Shown here in pieces: positions 41,502 through 50,273 of a stretch of 64,000 nt of DNA (positions are counted from its first letter, which is position 1; every line of letters begins with the position of its first letter). This DNA comes from Solibacillus sp. FSL R7-0682 (GTDB lineage Bacteria > Bacillota > Bacilli > Bacillales_A > Planococcaceae): the NCBI RefSeq assembly GCF_038005985.1, contig NZ_JBBOUI010000001.1:3058001-3122000 (forward strand). The letters are read 5' to 3'. A program made the translations under genes and the position numbers. Below the pieces are notes generated by a model. That model worked only from the letters and a program-made list of their open reading frames with translations. It was not told the origin of the DNA and did no database searches.

Positions 41502-41545
41502 CCACTTTAGTAATTAATGTACCACATCCCCCCACTTTCTACCAC
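41502..41545 (-). promoter_or_regulatory. Probable MraZ operator: phased GTGG repeats
   Basis: On the minus strand GTGG occurs at 41545-41542, 41535-41532, 41525-41522 and 41505-41502, that is, three consecutive repeats at exactly ten-base spacing and a fourth in the same phase at twenty. Known MraZ boxes are direct G-rich repeats at ten-base spacing directly before mraZ. The last repeat overlaps the ribosome site. A possible -10 TATAGT lies just upstream on the minus strand, near 41562-41557. Confidence 0.7.
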
Positions 41546-41633
41546 TAGTTTCATCCAAACTATAATCATTCAAGCAAAATCACGAAATTAAGCATATTTT
41601 CACACGTATGTTCCGTGCCAAAGGACACAAAAA

Positions 41634-41658
41634 AGGTTATCTCAAACCGAGATAACCT
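41634..41658 (-). terminator. Terminator of bshC
   Basis: A perfect ten-base-pair stem (AGGTTATCTC, 41658-41649, with GAGATAACCT, 41643-41634) is followed by a T-run on the minus strand, nine bases after the bshC stop. Confidence 0.92.
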
Positions 41659-41666
41659 GACCATTT

Positions 41667-43283
41667 TTATAGTAAGACAACCTGATGTTGGTTCGAAATA
41701 CTCATTTCCAAAGCAATTAAATCATCAATTAGCGCTTGTCCATAGTCATTTATATATTGATATGGACTATATACACGTTCTTGGTAACCTTTGTTCGGAT
41801 ATAGTTCTGATTGAAGTAGTTTTAATTGGCGAATAGCAACATTATGTTTTTGTAAATCCTGCTGCTTAATTTTAGATTGTAAAAAGTTGAACTGCTTTTG
41901 ATGAAACTCTTTATTTTTTCTTATGATCGCGTCAAGATGATAATCGCCTTGCTCCAAATAATTCGCTAACTCGTTATATTGTTCAACTAGTTGCTCATTC
42001 ATTTGGTCAATATATTGTTGCACCTTTTCATCTTTAACACTCTCTATGAACTCAGTTAATTTTTGCTCAGCTTTATTATCCATAACTTCTATTACAGTGA
42101 GTTCATTTTGCTGTAATAGCGATTGAACTTGTCTTGTTACCATTGTAATATTTAATCTTGGCGCAAAAATTGGCATTTGTAGCGCTAGTATTTCAAAAGC
42201 CGGCTTTAATGTTGCCCAATATGCTAATTCCCCTGGGCCACCTACGAAGGCTAATACCGGAATAGTCATTTCTTGCATTAAAGGTCGTGTTACTACATTA
42301 TTACTTAGCGCTTGAGGCGTTTCTTGTGCGATCTTCAATAACTCTTCTTTTGTAAAACTAACGCGGGCTAACGTATTTACAAATTTCCCATCTTTTCTTT
42401 CTAATAAAAAGCGTTCCCCGTCTTTTACGTAAAATATATTAGCATTTTGCGCTGACGCCTCTATCGGCTTCGTATAGCCAGCCTTATCCAAATCAGTTTC
42501 TTGTGTTACAACAACTTGCGCAATCTCCTCGCTGTTTTCGATTAGCGCCTTAAAATATGGTTGTTCATACTGACGAAACGATTCGAAAGTTGCATCTAAC
42601 AATAACAAACCATGTTCATTGAAGAGTTCATTCATTAGCGAAGTGAAAAAATCTGTAAAGGTTGTACTTGCTTTCGCATGGCTCAATACGTCTGCTAATA
42701 ATTGCTCTGTATAAGCTGTTTCTCCATAGTCTTTGAACACAGTCTTCACAAATTGCTCTAACGCTTCGCTATTAAGAGAGGTTGTAGAAGCCATTGTTTT
42801 TAATTTTGATCGCTCACTATATCCACGTTTTTTTACTTCCCCATCGACAATCGTATACGTATGATTGATTTCTTCTAAATCATGATCTTCACCAGCAATC
42901 CAAAACATCGGGACAACAGGTACATTTAACTTCTCGCGCTGTTCCTTTGCCAATAAAATTACCGAAATTGCTTTATGAACAGAATAAAGCGGGCCAGTTA
43001 ATAATCCCGATTGCTGTCCCCCCACTACTACGAGTGCACCTTGCTGTAAATCCACTAAGTGCTGTTTTACTTTTTCGGAAATGCCAAATGGCGTCATATA
43101 TTCACGAATTATTTCTGCTAATTGTTTTGAACGATACTCTTTATTTTGTAAGTATGTAGCGCGCTCATGAAATGATTTTTTATTATATTTATACTCAAAA
43201 AATGAATGAATCTTTGCATTTTCAGACCAATAATCTGTTAATAAATGATTATTCACTGGGGATTGAATTTGTTCCAGCTTCAT
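41667..43283 (-). CDS. bshC: Bacillithiol biosynthesis cysteine-adding enzyme BshC
   Basis: Putative ligase that adds cysteine to GlcN-malate in the last step of bacillithiol synthesis, the low-molecular-weight thiol of Bacillus-like bacteria. It has 538 residues, with GGQQSGLLTGPLYSVHKA (about 92-109), WIAGEDHDLEE (about 130) and VGGPGELAYWATLKPAFE (about 360) conserved in the family, plus a long coiled coil (about 420-500). It lies directly upstream of mraZ, as in B. subtilis (yllA). Confidence 0.95.
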   Translation of the reverse strand: MKLEQIQSPVNNHLLTDYWSENAKIHSFFEYKYNKKSFHERATYLQNKEYRSKQLAEIIREYMTPFGISEKVKQHLVDLQQGALVVVGGQQSGLLTGPLYSVHKAISVILLAKEQREKLNVPVVPMFWIAGEDHDLEEINHTYTIVDGEVKKRGYSERSKLKTMASTTSLNSEALEQFVKTVFKDYGETAYTEQLLADVLSHAKASTTFTDFFTSLMNELFNEHGLLLLDATFESFRQYEQPYFKALIENSEEIAQVVVTQETDLDKAGYTKPIEASAQNANIFYVKDGERFLLERKDGKFVNTLARVSFTKEELLKIAQETPQALSNNVVTRPLMQEMTIPVLAFVGGPGELAYWATLKPAFEILALQMPIFAPRLNITMVTRQVQSLLQQNELTVIEVMDNKAEQKLTEFIESVKDEKVQQYIDQMNEQLVEQYNELANYLEQGDYHLDAIIRKNKEFHQKQFNFLQSKIKQQDLQKHNVAIRQLKLLQSELYPNKGYQERVYSPYQYINDYGQALIDDLIALEMSISNQHQVVLL

Positions 43284-43401
43284 CGATATTCTCCTCTACT
43301 TCTCTCTACTCAATTACTATTTACTATTTGTCTTAAGCATTTGATACAATTCATTTTATACGTTCTTAATCCATAGGCAAAAGAAAATGCTTACAAACAC
43401 G

Positions 43402-43797
43402 CTAGTCTATTAACATAAAAATAATTATAGAGTGGGTCAAACCAATGATCCACACTAAAAAATAACTAACGCTTAATATAATAAAATAGACGCGCCATAT
43501 TTTTTTTAATAATGGCTTTATTTCAATTTCCTTTTTTGTTCGCCAATCGATATATGTAAAAAGAATTGCAATTACGAGCGCTGTAACAACAATCGGGATA
43601 AATACAGAAAATTCCCAAAGCCCCTTTATCGCGATGGATATCGAGAAAAATAATATACCTGTTGTTACATCAGCTGCGAAAGCTATAGCTTTATATTTGT
43701 CCAATTGAAACTTACGGCATATAACATATGTCACAAAAAAAGCAATTATTGGACATAATACAATCGCTGCTATAAAAAATTGAACAATTAATATCAC
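43402..43797 (-). CDS. DUF3397-family membrane protein
   Basis: Protein of 131 residues with four or more hydrophobic segments and a short basic loop (DWRTKKEIEIK). It fits the DUF3397 family of Bacillaceae, which commonly lies near bshC and a ketopantoate reductase-like gene. It overlaps the PanE-like gene by four bases, so the two are translated together. Function unknown. Confidence 0.72.
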   Translation of the reverse strand: MILIVQFFIAAIVLCPIIAFFVTYVICRKFQLDKYKAIAFAADVTTGILFFSISIAIKGLWEFSVFIPIVVTALVIAILFTYIDWRTKKEIEIKPLLKKIWRVYFIILSVSYFLVWIIGLTHSIIIFMLID

Positions 43798-44690
43798 ATT
43801 TTTTCACCGCTCTCCTCAAATGCTTTTACGAGCATATATAGCGTTTGTAATACTGGCATTTGTCTATTTTGTGCTTGTGCTTTTTTTATGATCGGCTTGG
43901 CAATCGTGTCAATCTCCGTTTGTCTGCCCGCTAATCGGTCCGCTAACATCGATGACGTGTTTTGTGCCGTTCGTTCGCATAGTGCGACTACTTGCTCAAA
44001 TTGGAATGTTTTTGCATAAGACGGAAATGTTGTTATTATTTCATTATATAAATTTTTTAATAATTGGAAAGCATAGTTTTGCTCAACAAGTTGTCCATTT
44101 GTCACTTGCAGTATGGCAGTCAATGGATTGATAAAGCAATTTAATAACGCCTTTTCCATTAACATCTTTTCGGCATCTAATTCAAATTCGATAGGAAAAC
44201 ATTCCGTTGAAAGTTTCTTGAAAATAAAAAATTTATCAACCTCGCCTTTAGCTACCGCAATTTTCATGACTCCCAGTCCTTTATGAGCGACATGATTATG
44301 ACTTAATTTTTGCGCACCAAACTGAATCGAACTAAATGCAATATGGTGTTGCTTTAATTGCCTTACCTCTTCATAATGCGCTAAACCATTTTGGATAAAC
44401 AATAAGGGAATAGTTGGATCTATATTCATCAATTGCTGATAGATTCCTTGTAGTTGCCCATACTTTACTGCGATAATAATTAAATCTGCCTCATCGCAAA
44501 GCGAAGTAGTACGTTCTACTTGAAATTTTGCCAACGTGTTATCCACATTCGTTCTTGTTAGTTGCATCATGTCATAAGGCTGGGTTACTGTTTCCTCTTT
44601 TGTAATGAGTCGAACTTTCGTATCTCCTTCTGCCATAAAGCTCGCTAACAATAGGCCAACTGCACCAGCACCAATTATATCAATTCGCAT
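43794..44690 (-). CDS. 2-dehydropantoate 2-reductase-like protein (PanE/YlbQ)
   Basis: NADPH-dependent reductase of the ketopantoate reductase fold, predicted to make pantoate for coenzyme A. It shows the N-terminal nucleotide loop GAGAVGLLLAS (about residues 7-17) and FIQNGLAHYE (about 100). The C-terminal domain has ALLNCFINPLTAILQVTNGQL, with a catalytic-type lysine just before (EKALLN), and LAGRQTEID. It has 298 residues. At this locus B. subtilis has ylbQ, a PanE homologue. Whether it is the main PanE or a paralogue cannot be decided here. Confidence 0.83.
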   Translation of the reverse strand: MRIDIIGAGAVGLLLASFMAEGDTKVRLITKEETVTQPYDMMQLTRTNVDNTLAKFQVERTTSLCDEADLIIIAVKYGQLQGIYQQLMNIDPTIPLLFIQNGLAHYEEVRQLKQHHIAFSSIQFGAQKLSHNHVAHKGLGVMKIAVAKGEVDKFFIFKKLSTECFPIEFELDAEKMLMEKALLNCFINPLTAILQVTNGQLVEQNYAFQLLKNLYNEIITTFPSYAKTFQFEQVVALCERTAQNTSSMLADRLAGRQTEIDTIAKPIIKKAQAQNRQMPVLQTLYMLVKAFEESGEKM

Positions 44691-44719
44691 TTATTATACC
44701 TCAATTTTATTTCGAATTA

Positions 44720-44746
44720 AAAAGGTCTGCCTTTGAGACAGACCTT
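44720..44746 (-). terminator. Terminator of the biotin carrier-carboxyltransferase pair
   Basis: An eight-base-pair stem (AAGGTCTG, 44746-44739, with CAGACCTT, 44729-44722) is followed by TTTAATT on the minus strand, 12 bases after the carboxyltransferase stop. Confidence 0.8.
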
Positions 44747-44758
44747 CAGCTAACAATA

Positions 44759-46297
44759 TTATACTGGATATACAGGATGTTTTCGATACGGAAGAACAAT
44801 TTGTTTGGAATTATAGTAATTTAAACGTTGAATAAGTGTTTCTCTCAGCTGGTTCGCTGGTACAATGTCATCAATGACCATTTCCGACGCCAACTTATAA
44901 AGATTTATTTCTTCTTTGTATTCTTCTATTTTTTGTTTTACAAATTGGATACGTTCTTTCGGATCTTCAATTGCCTCTATTTTATTTGAATAAACCGCGT
45001 TAACCGCCGCCTCAGGGCCCATAACGGCAATTTGCGCTGTTGGGAGTGCGATTACAACATCCGGTTCAAATGCGGGACCACACATAGCATATAAACCAGC
45101 TCCATATGCTTTGCGGACAATCACTGATAGCTTTGGAACTGTTGCGGAACTCATCGCCGATATAAACTTTGCTCCATGACGTATAATGCCAGACCGTTCA
45201 ACCTTCGTCCCAATCATAAATCCTGGAACGTCCGCTAAAAATAATAAAGGAATAGAAAACGCATCACAAAGCGTTATAAATTTAGCTGCTTTATCAGCAG
45301 AATCTACAAATAAAACGCCACCCTTTACTTTTGGTTGATTGGCAATAATCCCAACAACTTGCCCATCAATTCTTGCCAAACCGGTAATTAATTCCGATGC
45401 AAATAATTTTTTTATTTCAAAAAAACTGTCTGCATCAATTAGCCGTTCGATACAATCATACATATCAAACGGTGCATTTTGATTTTCTGGAATAATTTCC
45501 TCTAACGATTTCCCAGCAATCGGTGCTTTGACATCCTCTAGCGGTGGAAACTCTGCATAGTTTGCAGGGAAGTAACTTAAATATTGGCGTGCGTAATAAA
45601 TGGCTTTCTCCTCATTTTCTGCCAACACATCGCCACAACCGCTCACTTCACAATGCATACGCGCACCGCCCATTTCTTCAAGCGTCACTTTTTCTCCAAT
45701 AACCTTTTCAGCCATTCGAGGAGACCCTAAATACATTGAAGCATTTCCGTCCACCATAATCACAATGTCACAAAATGCCGGGATATACGCACCACCAGCT
45801 GCAGATGGACCAAATAAAATACATATTTGCGGAACCATTCCACTCATCCGAACTTGATTGTGGAAAATTCGCCCTGCACCACGTCTTCCCGGAAACATTT
45901 CTAGCTGGTCTGTTATCCGAGCGCCCGCTGAGTCTACTAAGTATAAAATGGGTACTTGTAGCTTTTCTGCTGTTTCTTGAATACGTATAATTTTTTCAAC
46001 AGTTCTAGAGCCCCAAGAACCCGCTTTAATTGTTGAATCATTTGCCATAACACATACTGTTTGACCATCGATATTACCGATCGCTGTTACGACACCATCA
46101 GCAGGTAAATCACCTGCTTCACAATTTGCAAAGCGTCCATCTTCTTCATAATGTCCATTATCAAAAAGTAACTTTAGCCGATCGCGAACGAATAACTTAT
46201 TTGTTTCTTTTAATTTATCATGATATTTCGAATGACCACCTGCGTTGATCGCTTCAATTTTTTGTTGTAGTTGTTCAGTAAATGTTGTCTGCGTCAT
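44759..46297 (-). CDS. Acyl-CoA carboxylase carboxyltransferase subunit (MmdA/PccB type)
   Basis: Carboxyltransferase of the propionyl-CoA carboxylase / methylmalonyl-CoA decarboxylase family, which moves carboxyl groups between biotin and an acyl-CoA. Both crotonase-fold halves are present: the first has GSWGSRTVEKIIRI, SAGARITDQ and FGPSAAGGAYIPAF; the second has ADVPGFMIGTKVE and KAYGAGLYAM. It has 512 residues from the ATG at 46297 (GGGGGG six bases upstream). A small biotin carrier precedes it, but no biotin carboxylase or decarboxylase membrane subunit is near. The acyl substrate is therefore open. Confidence 0.87.
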   Translation of the reverse strand: MTQTTFTEQLQQKIEAINAGGHSKYHDKLKETNKLFVRDRLKLLFDNGHYEEDGRFANCEAGDLPADGVVTAIGNIDGQTVCVMANDSTIKAGSWGSRTVEKIIRIQETAEKLQVPILYLVDSAGARITDQLEMFPGRRGAGRIFHNQVRMSGMVPQICILFGPSAAGGAYIPAFCDIVIMVDGNASMYLGSPRMAEKVIGEKVTLEEMGGARMHCEVSGCGDVLAENEEKAIYYARQYLSYFPANYAEFPPLEDVKAPIAGKSLEEIIPENQNAPFDMYDCIERLIDADSFFEIKKLFASELITGLARIDGQVVGIIANQPKVKGGVLFVDSADKAAKFITLCDAFSIPLLFLADVPGFMIGTKVERSGIIRHGAKFISAMSSATVPKLSVIVRKAYGAGLYAMCGPAFEPDVVIALPTAQIAVMGPEAAVNAVYSNKIEAIEDPKERIQFVKQKIEEYKEEINLYKLASEMVIDDIVPANQLRETLIQRLNYYNSKQIVLPYRKHPVYPV

Positions 46298-46314
46298 GTA
46301 TTTCCCCCCTGGCA

Positions 46315-46530
46315 TCATGCTAGTTCTACTAATACATCATTTTCTTCAACAAAATCCCCTTCAGCAACACATACTTTCGACACAGTACCATCATTCTCTG
46401 CATCATGTGCAATTTCCATTTTCATCGATTCTAAGATGACTAATGTTTGCCCTTTTGATACATGATCCCCTTCTTTTACACTCACTTCAAAAACTGTACC
46501 TGCCATTTGTGCTTTTACTTCTGCCATCAT
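46315..46530 (-). CDS. Small biotin carrier protein (biotinyl/lipoyl attachment domain)
   Basis: A stand-alone biotinyl domain of 71 residues. The biotinylated lysine is Lys37 in ESMKMEI; glycines around GTVFEVSVKEGDHV and a second half-repeat GTVSKVCVAEGDFV give the expected two-fold hammerhead. It lies 17 bases upstream of the carboxyltransferase start and surely works with it. AAGGGGG precedes the first of two ATGs. It is much shorter than AccB of acetyl-CoA carboxylase and resembles YngHB-type or decarboxylase gamma-chain carriers. Confidence 0.88.
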   Translation of the reverse strand: MMAEVKAQMAGTVFEVSVKEGDHVSKGQTLVILESMKMEIAHDAENDGTVSKVCVAEGDFVEENDVLVELA

Positions 46531-46583
46531 AATGCCCCCTTGTAGAAAATATTTGCGTAGTAAAACGCAATGCTTCTATGTTC

Positions 46584-46613
46584 ATTGTAAGCTAGCTGTA
46601 AATTTAATTACAA
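46584..46613 (-). promoter_or_regulatory. Possible sigma-A promoter of the biotin carrier-carboxyltransferase pair
   Basis: TTGTAA (46613-46608) and TACAAT (46589-46584) lie 18 bases apart on the minus strand, about 55 bases before the carrier gene. Confidence 0.4.
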
Positions 46614-46666
46614 ATATTTTCTCGAAAAATAATAATGTTTCTCTAATTTGTACAGTTTCGTAGTAT

Positions 46667-47053
46667 TTACGATTTTTCCTTCACTAAAACAATACCTTGT
46701 TGTAGCCACTTCACAAGCTTTTCATATTCAGTCTGTAACTCTGAATACTTCACTTCCAAATCATTATAAGCTTCCGTTAGTTCTTCAAAACTCGACAGCG
46801 CTAACTTCAAATGACTGCGCATCAATTGTTTTGGGCGTTTTTTTACACTACTTAAAACTTGTCCATATTGAGTTCTCAGCGTTTTATTCCAACGAAAACC
46901 ACAAGCTTGTTTCGTACGATTTAATTGCAACGCCGCCTGCTCAAACGCTTCAAGCTGTGTACGACCATTTTGCACAGATTGAATGACAATCTCTGCTAAC
47001 TTCTCATCATCCTCAAGTGTCCACTGATCTTTCCTTCTTTTTTGTCCCATCAT
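46667..47053 (-). CDS. RsfA/GerR-family prespore- or mother-cell-specific regulator (YlbO-like)
   Basis: Small DNA-binding protein of 128 residues. The N-terminal Myb/SANT-like domain (about residues 5-60) has WTLEDDEKLAEIV and the CGFRWNKTLR motif, followed by a coiled-coil tail (about 85-125). This layout is that of RsfA and YlbO (GerR) in B. subtilis, sporulation regulators of forespore and mother cell. By position in the ylb region it matches ylbO/gerR. Direct targets cannot be inferred from this sequence. Confidence 0.83.
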   Translation of the reverse strand: MMGQKRRKDQWTLEDDEKLAEIVIQSVQNGRTQLEAFEQAALQLNRTKQACGFRWNKTLRTQYGQVLSSVKKRPKQLMRSHLKLALSSFEELTEAYNDLEVKYSELQTEYEKLVKWLQQGIVLVKEKS

Positions 47054-47103
47054 GCACCACCTAATATTTTTTTACTACTATATGCAGCAAACTTAGAAAT
47101 AGA

Positions 47104-47139
47104 ATAAAAAAAGCAACTACAAAATAGATTTGCAGTTGC
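47104..47139 (-). terminator. Terminator of the enoyl-CoA hydratase gene
   Basis: A stem with arms at 47139-47129 and 47123-47113 (GCAACTGCAAA paired with TTTTGTAGTTGC, one mismatch) is followed by a T-run on the minus strand, just after the stop. Confidence 0.85.
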
Positions 47140-47148
47140 GGTACATCA

Positions 47149-47925
47149 TTATTTTTTAGATTTATTTAAGAAGTTATTGACAGCTTCATGATGAGCTTCT
47201 GATTCCCAAAGCTTCGCACAAAGATGAATCTCTTGCATGACACGCTCATACATATTTCGCTCTCTCCATTTACGCAGTTCAATTTCTTTATACGCTTGGT
47301 GAACAGCAGGATGAATTTTTGCCATATGTTCAATAAAATCAGCTAACGCTTGTTCCTTTGTTCCTTCAATATAAACACGCATCGCCCAACCAATGTCATA
47401 TAATGTTTGGGCATCATAAGGTTTCGCATCTACGAGCATTTTTAACGCACGATCATGACGTAATCCCCGTTCAAACAAATATGTACCTCCACCCCAGCCA
47501 GAAGTGATAGCTAGCGAACCTTGAATAAACCCAGCCTTCGCATGAGATGCCATTAATCGAAAATCGCAGGCAGTTGCAATTTCACATCCCCCACCAACTG
47601 CTGTACCGTTAATTAGAGCAATTGTAGGGACAGGTAACGTAGCTAGTTCATACAAAATATTTCCCATTTTACTCAGCATCCCGAAAGCCTCTTCTTCTGT
47701 TTCAAGAGAATGAAACTCAGATAGATCTCCTCCCGAACAAAATGACTTCTCACCTGCACCAGTAATGACTAAAAATCTTACATCGTCATGCTCATTGATA
47801 TATGTAATAACTTCTTTTAAGCCGTCCATGACAGCATAGTTAATCGCGTTACGCTTTTCTTCACGATTGATTGTAAAAGTCATAATTCCGTCTGCATTAT
47901 CAATTAAATAATCCAACAAACCCAT
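47149..47925 (-). CDS. Enoyl-CoA hydratase/isomerase family protein
   Basis: Crotonase-fold enzyme of 258 residues that acts on CoA thioesters. The oxyanion-hole region FCSGGDLSEF (about residue 62) and INGTAVGGGCEIATACDFRL (about 104) are present. The position of the usual catalytic glutamate pair is only partly conserved, so hydratase, isomerase and hydrolase activities are all possible. It is not part of the rpmF-ylbN operon, being separated by a strong terminator. The ATG at 47925 sits directly on AGGGG; a TTG two codons later has better spacing. Confidence 0.82.
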   Translation of the reverse strand: MGLLDYLIDNADGIMTFTINREEKRNAINYAVMDGLKEVITYINEHDDVRFLVITGAGEKSFCSGGDLSEFHSLETEEEAFGMLSKMGNILYELATLPVPTIALINGTAVGGGCEIATACDFRLMASHAKAGFIQGSLAITSGWGGGTYLFERGLRHDRALKMLVDAKPYDAQTLYDIGWAMRVYIEGTKEQALADFIEHMAKIHPAVHQAYKEIELRKWRERNMYERVMQEIHLCAKLWESEAHHEAVNNFLNKSKK

Positions 47926-48087
47926 CCCCTATTCTTGTTATCCTAAAATTTTCTAATAAGTAGCTAAAACGGGCATCCCCCATTAACTACATATAACAAT
48001 AAATTTATAAATAATTCTCACAATATCAATAGTAAAGGAGTCATTTTCATTTGACAATCTCTCGCTCTAAAAGAATCTCATAAATAT

Positions 48088-48124
48088 AAAAAAGACTAGA
48101 AGAGAGCCATGGTCTCTCTTCTAG
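48088..48124 (-). terminator. Terminator of ylbN-rpmF
   Basis: A long near-perfect inverted repeat (arms CTAGAAGAGAG, 48124-48114, and CTCTCTTCTAG, 48106-48096) around a CCATGG centre is followed by T-rich sequence on the minus strand, 25 bases after the rpmF stop. Confidence 0.93.
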
Positions 48125-48148
48125 CCTTTATATAGCGCAAATACTGAA

Positions 48149-48322
48149 TTATTTCGCTACTACTTCTTTACCTTTGTATTGTCCGCAAGCTTTGCAAACA
48201 CGGTGAGATAATTTAGCTTCTCCACAGTTTGGGCAAGCTACCATACCAGGTACAGATAATTTGAAATGCGTACGACGCTTTCTTTTTGCAGTTTTAGAAG
48301 TTCTTCTAAATGGTACAGCCAT
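48149..48322 (-). CDS. rpmF: 50S ribosomal protein L32
   Basis: Ribosomal protein L32 of 57 residues, starting [19 protein letters not shown]. Four cysteines (30, 33, 43, 46, as CPNC and CKAC) form a zinc ribbon, so this is the zinc-binding form rather than a zinc-independent paralogue. The ATG at 48322 has AGGAGGTG upstream, and the gene lies 22 bases after ylbN, a pairing conserved widely in bacteria. The conserved start and zinc-ribbon spacing leave little doubt. Confidence 0.97.
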   Translation of the reverse strand: MAVPFRRTSKTAKRKRRTHFKLSVPGMVACPNCGEAKLSHRVCKACGQYKGKEVVAK

Positions 48323-48344
48323 GATGGCACCTCCTTACAGATAG

Positions 48345-48878
48345 TTATTCATCTGTTTGATCAAAATACTTAGCTAAATCAGCCAGTCTTGGATCCAATT
48401 TTGGTTCGTCACCTTTTTTAGCAATTTCTACATCTTCATCCGTTGAATAGGACCAGTTTTTACCGCCCTGCACTTGTCCTTCGGTATTCTCTTTGAATAC
48501 TTGCATCGGTACTTCTAAAAGAATTAATTCTTCTAGAACTGGCTTCATGTCAACAACTTCACCATTAACATAATGGATATCGCCGTCAACATCCCCGCGC
48601 TGTTCTGGATCAATCCAGCTGAATACTTCAACTGTATCGATATTCACAGGATACTCAACATCTTCCCACGTGCGAGCACATGGAAGCGTCAATGTAGCGC
48701 TAATATTAAGCTGACAAGTCATTTGCGATGCACCAAAAGTACATAGCCCTTTTACATGAACGGGTGAAACGTTTCGAATATCTTTATTTCGTGATGAAAT
48801 ATCGTCCAACTGAACAAAAGTATCAATTGGCATTCCGTCTTTTCGAAACTTTGATAATTGATGAATTGACCATTTCAT
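48345..48878 (-). CDS. ylbN: YlbN/YceD-family protein (DUF177)
   Basis: Protein of 177 residues of the YceD/DUF177 family, which lies next to rpmF in most bacteria and has been tied to large-subunit rRNA or ribosome maturation. The family core, with CQLNISATLTLPCARTWEDV (about 75-95) and the acidic C-terminus DPRLADLAKYF, is intact. It is transcribed with rpmF from a consensus sigma-A promoter at 48908-48936. The molecular role is not fully known. Confidence 0.92.
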   Translation of the reverse strand: MKWSIHQLSKFRKDGMPIDTFVQLDDISSRNKDIRNVSPVHVKGLCTFGASQMTCQLNISATLTLPCARTWEDVEYPVNIDTVEVFSWIDPEQRGDVDGDIHYVNGEVVDMKPVLEELILLEVPMQVFKENTEGQVQGGKNWSYSTDEDVEIAKKGDEPKLDPRLADLAKYFDQTDE

Positions 48879-48907
48879 TCGTTAATCACCTCGAGACAAC
48901 ACTGTTG

Positions 48908-48936
48908 ATTATATAGTGAACAAAAATAGATGTCAA
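48908..48936 (-). promoter_or_regulatory. Consensus sigma-A promoter of ylbN-rpmF
   Basis: TTGACA (48936-48931) and TATAAT (48913-48908) are both perfect matches with a 17-base spacer on the minus strand, about 30 bases upstream of ylbN. This is the strongest promoter sequence in the window. Confidence 0.93.
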
Positions 48937-48945
48937 GATAATTTC

Positions 48946-48974
48946 TTGTCACTGTTTCAATTCATGCTTATAAT
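48946..48974 (+). promoter_or_regulatory. Sigma-A promoter of tmcAL
   Basis: TTGTCA (48946-48951) and TATAAT (48969-48974) lie 17 bases apart, with a TG one base before the -10. It diverges from the ylbN promoter, with the two -35 boxes only nine bases apart. Confidence 0.85.
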
Positions 48975-49064
48975 CAAGTTAAATTCTTTATTTTGCATAG
49001 ATAAATCCATTCATAATGCAATTCTATGCCAATAACTATTAATTCTATCGTAAGGAGGGACATT

Positions 49065-50273
49065 ATGCAAGCTGTTGGAATTATCGTTGAATACAATCCT
49101 TTTCATAATGGGCATTTACATCACGTAAAAGAAGCCAAACTGACAACACAATCAGATGTGGCTGTTGCGGTAATGAGCGGTCAATTTTTACAACGTGGAG
49201 AACCAGCACTTGTCGATAAATGGCATCGAACAAAAATGGCACTCGCTAGCGGTGTCGACGTCGTTATTGAATTACCTTATATTTTCAGTACAGCACAAGC
49301 CTCCCAATTTGCTTCAGGAGCTGTTCAAATACTTGACGCAATGAAATGTTCCTTCTTAGCTTTTGGAAGCGAGCAAGGAACGATTGACCCTTTTATAAAT
49401 AGTTATCGCTTAATCGAAAATAATCGCGATAATTATAACAAAATTATTAAAGAAAGCATTCAAACTGGTAAAAGCTATCCACAAGCATTGCACGTTGCCT
49501 ATGAACAGCTTAAACAACTTCATCCTAATTCATACATTGATTTAGCACAGCCAAATAATATACTCGGCTTTCACTATGTTGAAGCGATGACACAGTATCA
49601 ATGTGCGATGAAGCCTGCCACGATTCAACGCATAGCAGCTGGCTATCATGATGCAATTGATCCAGATAATGAAATTGCTAGTGCAACAGGCATTAGACAA
49701 GCCATCTTTAACGGACAATCTTTAACAGATATTACACCTTATTTACCAAAAACTAGTCACGAGCAGTTAGAGCAATGGCAACTTTTACACGGTCAATTCG
49801 CATGTTGGGAAAATTTTTGGCCACTTTTAAAATATGCCATTCTCCGTCACACACCAGAGCAATTAAAACTATTTGCTGACGTCTCAGAAGGGTTAGAAAA
49901 TTCCTTACTAAAACATGCTGCTACAAGTGAAACCTATTTGGAATTTATGAATGCACTAAAATCAAAGCGCTATACATGGACAAGACTACAACGTATGCTC
50001 ACTCATATTTATACTGGCGTTACGAAAGAACAGCTTCATGCCTATTCAAAGCCCACATACATTCGAATTTTAGGTATGACAAAAACCGGGCAGCACTATA
50101 TTTCAGACATTAAAAAATCACTTTCTTTACCTTTAATTAGTCGGGTAGCTGTTAGCAAAGACCCTATCCTCGCAATCGACTTACGAGCAACAAAAATGTA
50201 TCAGCTAGGTATTGCCCAGTTTTCCAATAAAAAAATAGACGAAGATTATAAAACTCCGCCTATTCGTATTTAA
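49065..50273 (+). CDS. tmcAL: tRNA(Met) cytidine acetate ligase TmcAL (YlbM)
   Basis: Makes N4-acetylcytidine at the wobble base of elongator tRNA-Met using acetate and ATP. The nucleotidyltransferase-like N-terminus (VGIIVEYNPFHNGHLHHV, residues 3-20) with the HNGH motif is distinctive; SGQFLQRGEPALVDKW (about 45-60) follows. The ATG at 49065 has GGAGGG five bases upstream and gives 402 residues, matching the family. The longer frame from 49026 has no ribosome site. Its stop overlaps the ylbL stop on the opposite strand at TTAA. Confidence 0.95.
   Translation: MQAVGIIVEYNPFHNGHLHHVKEAKLTTQSDVAVAVMSGQFLQRGEPALVDKWHRTKMALASGVDVVIELPYIFSTAQASQFASGAVQILDAMKCSFLAFGSEQGTIDPFINSYRLIENNRDNYNKIIKESIQTGKSYPQALHVAYEQLKQLHPNSYIDLAQPNNILGFHYVEAMTQYQCAMKPATIQRIAAGYHDAIDPDNEIASATGIRQAIFNGQSLTDITPYLPKTSHEQLEQWQLLHGQFACWENFWPLLKYAILRHTPEQLKLFADVSEGLENSLLKHAATSETYLEFMNALKSKRYTWTRLQRMLTHIYTGVTKEQLHAYSKPTYIRILGMTKTGQHYISDIKKSLSLPLISRVAVSKDPILAIDLRATKMYQLGIAQFSNKKIDEDYKTPPIRI

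Noticed and set aside
46648-46986. 112-codon plus-strand frame over the GerR-like gene
   Set aside because: Antisense of a gene with a clear family match; no start signal.
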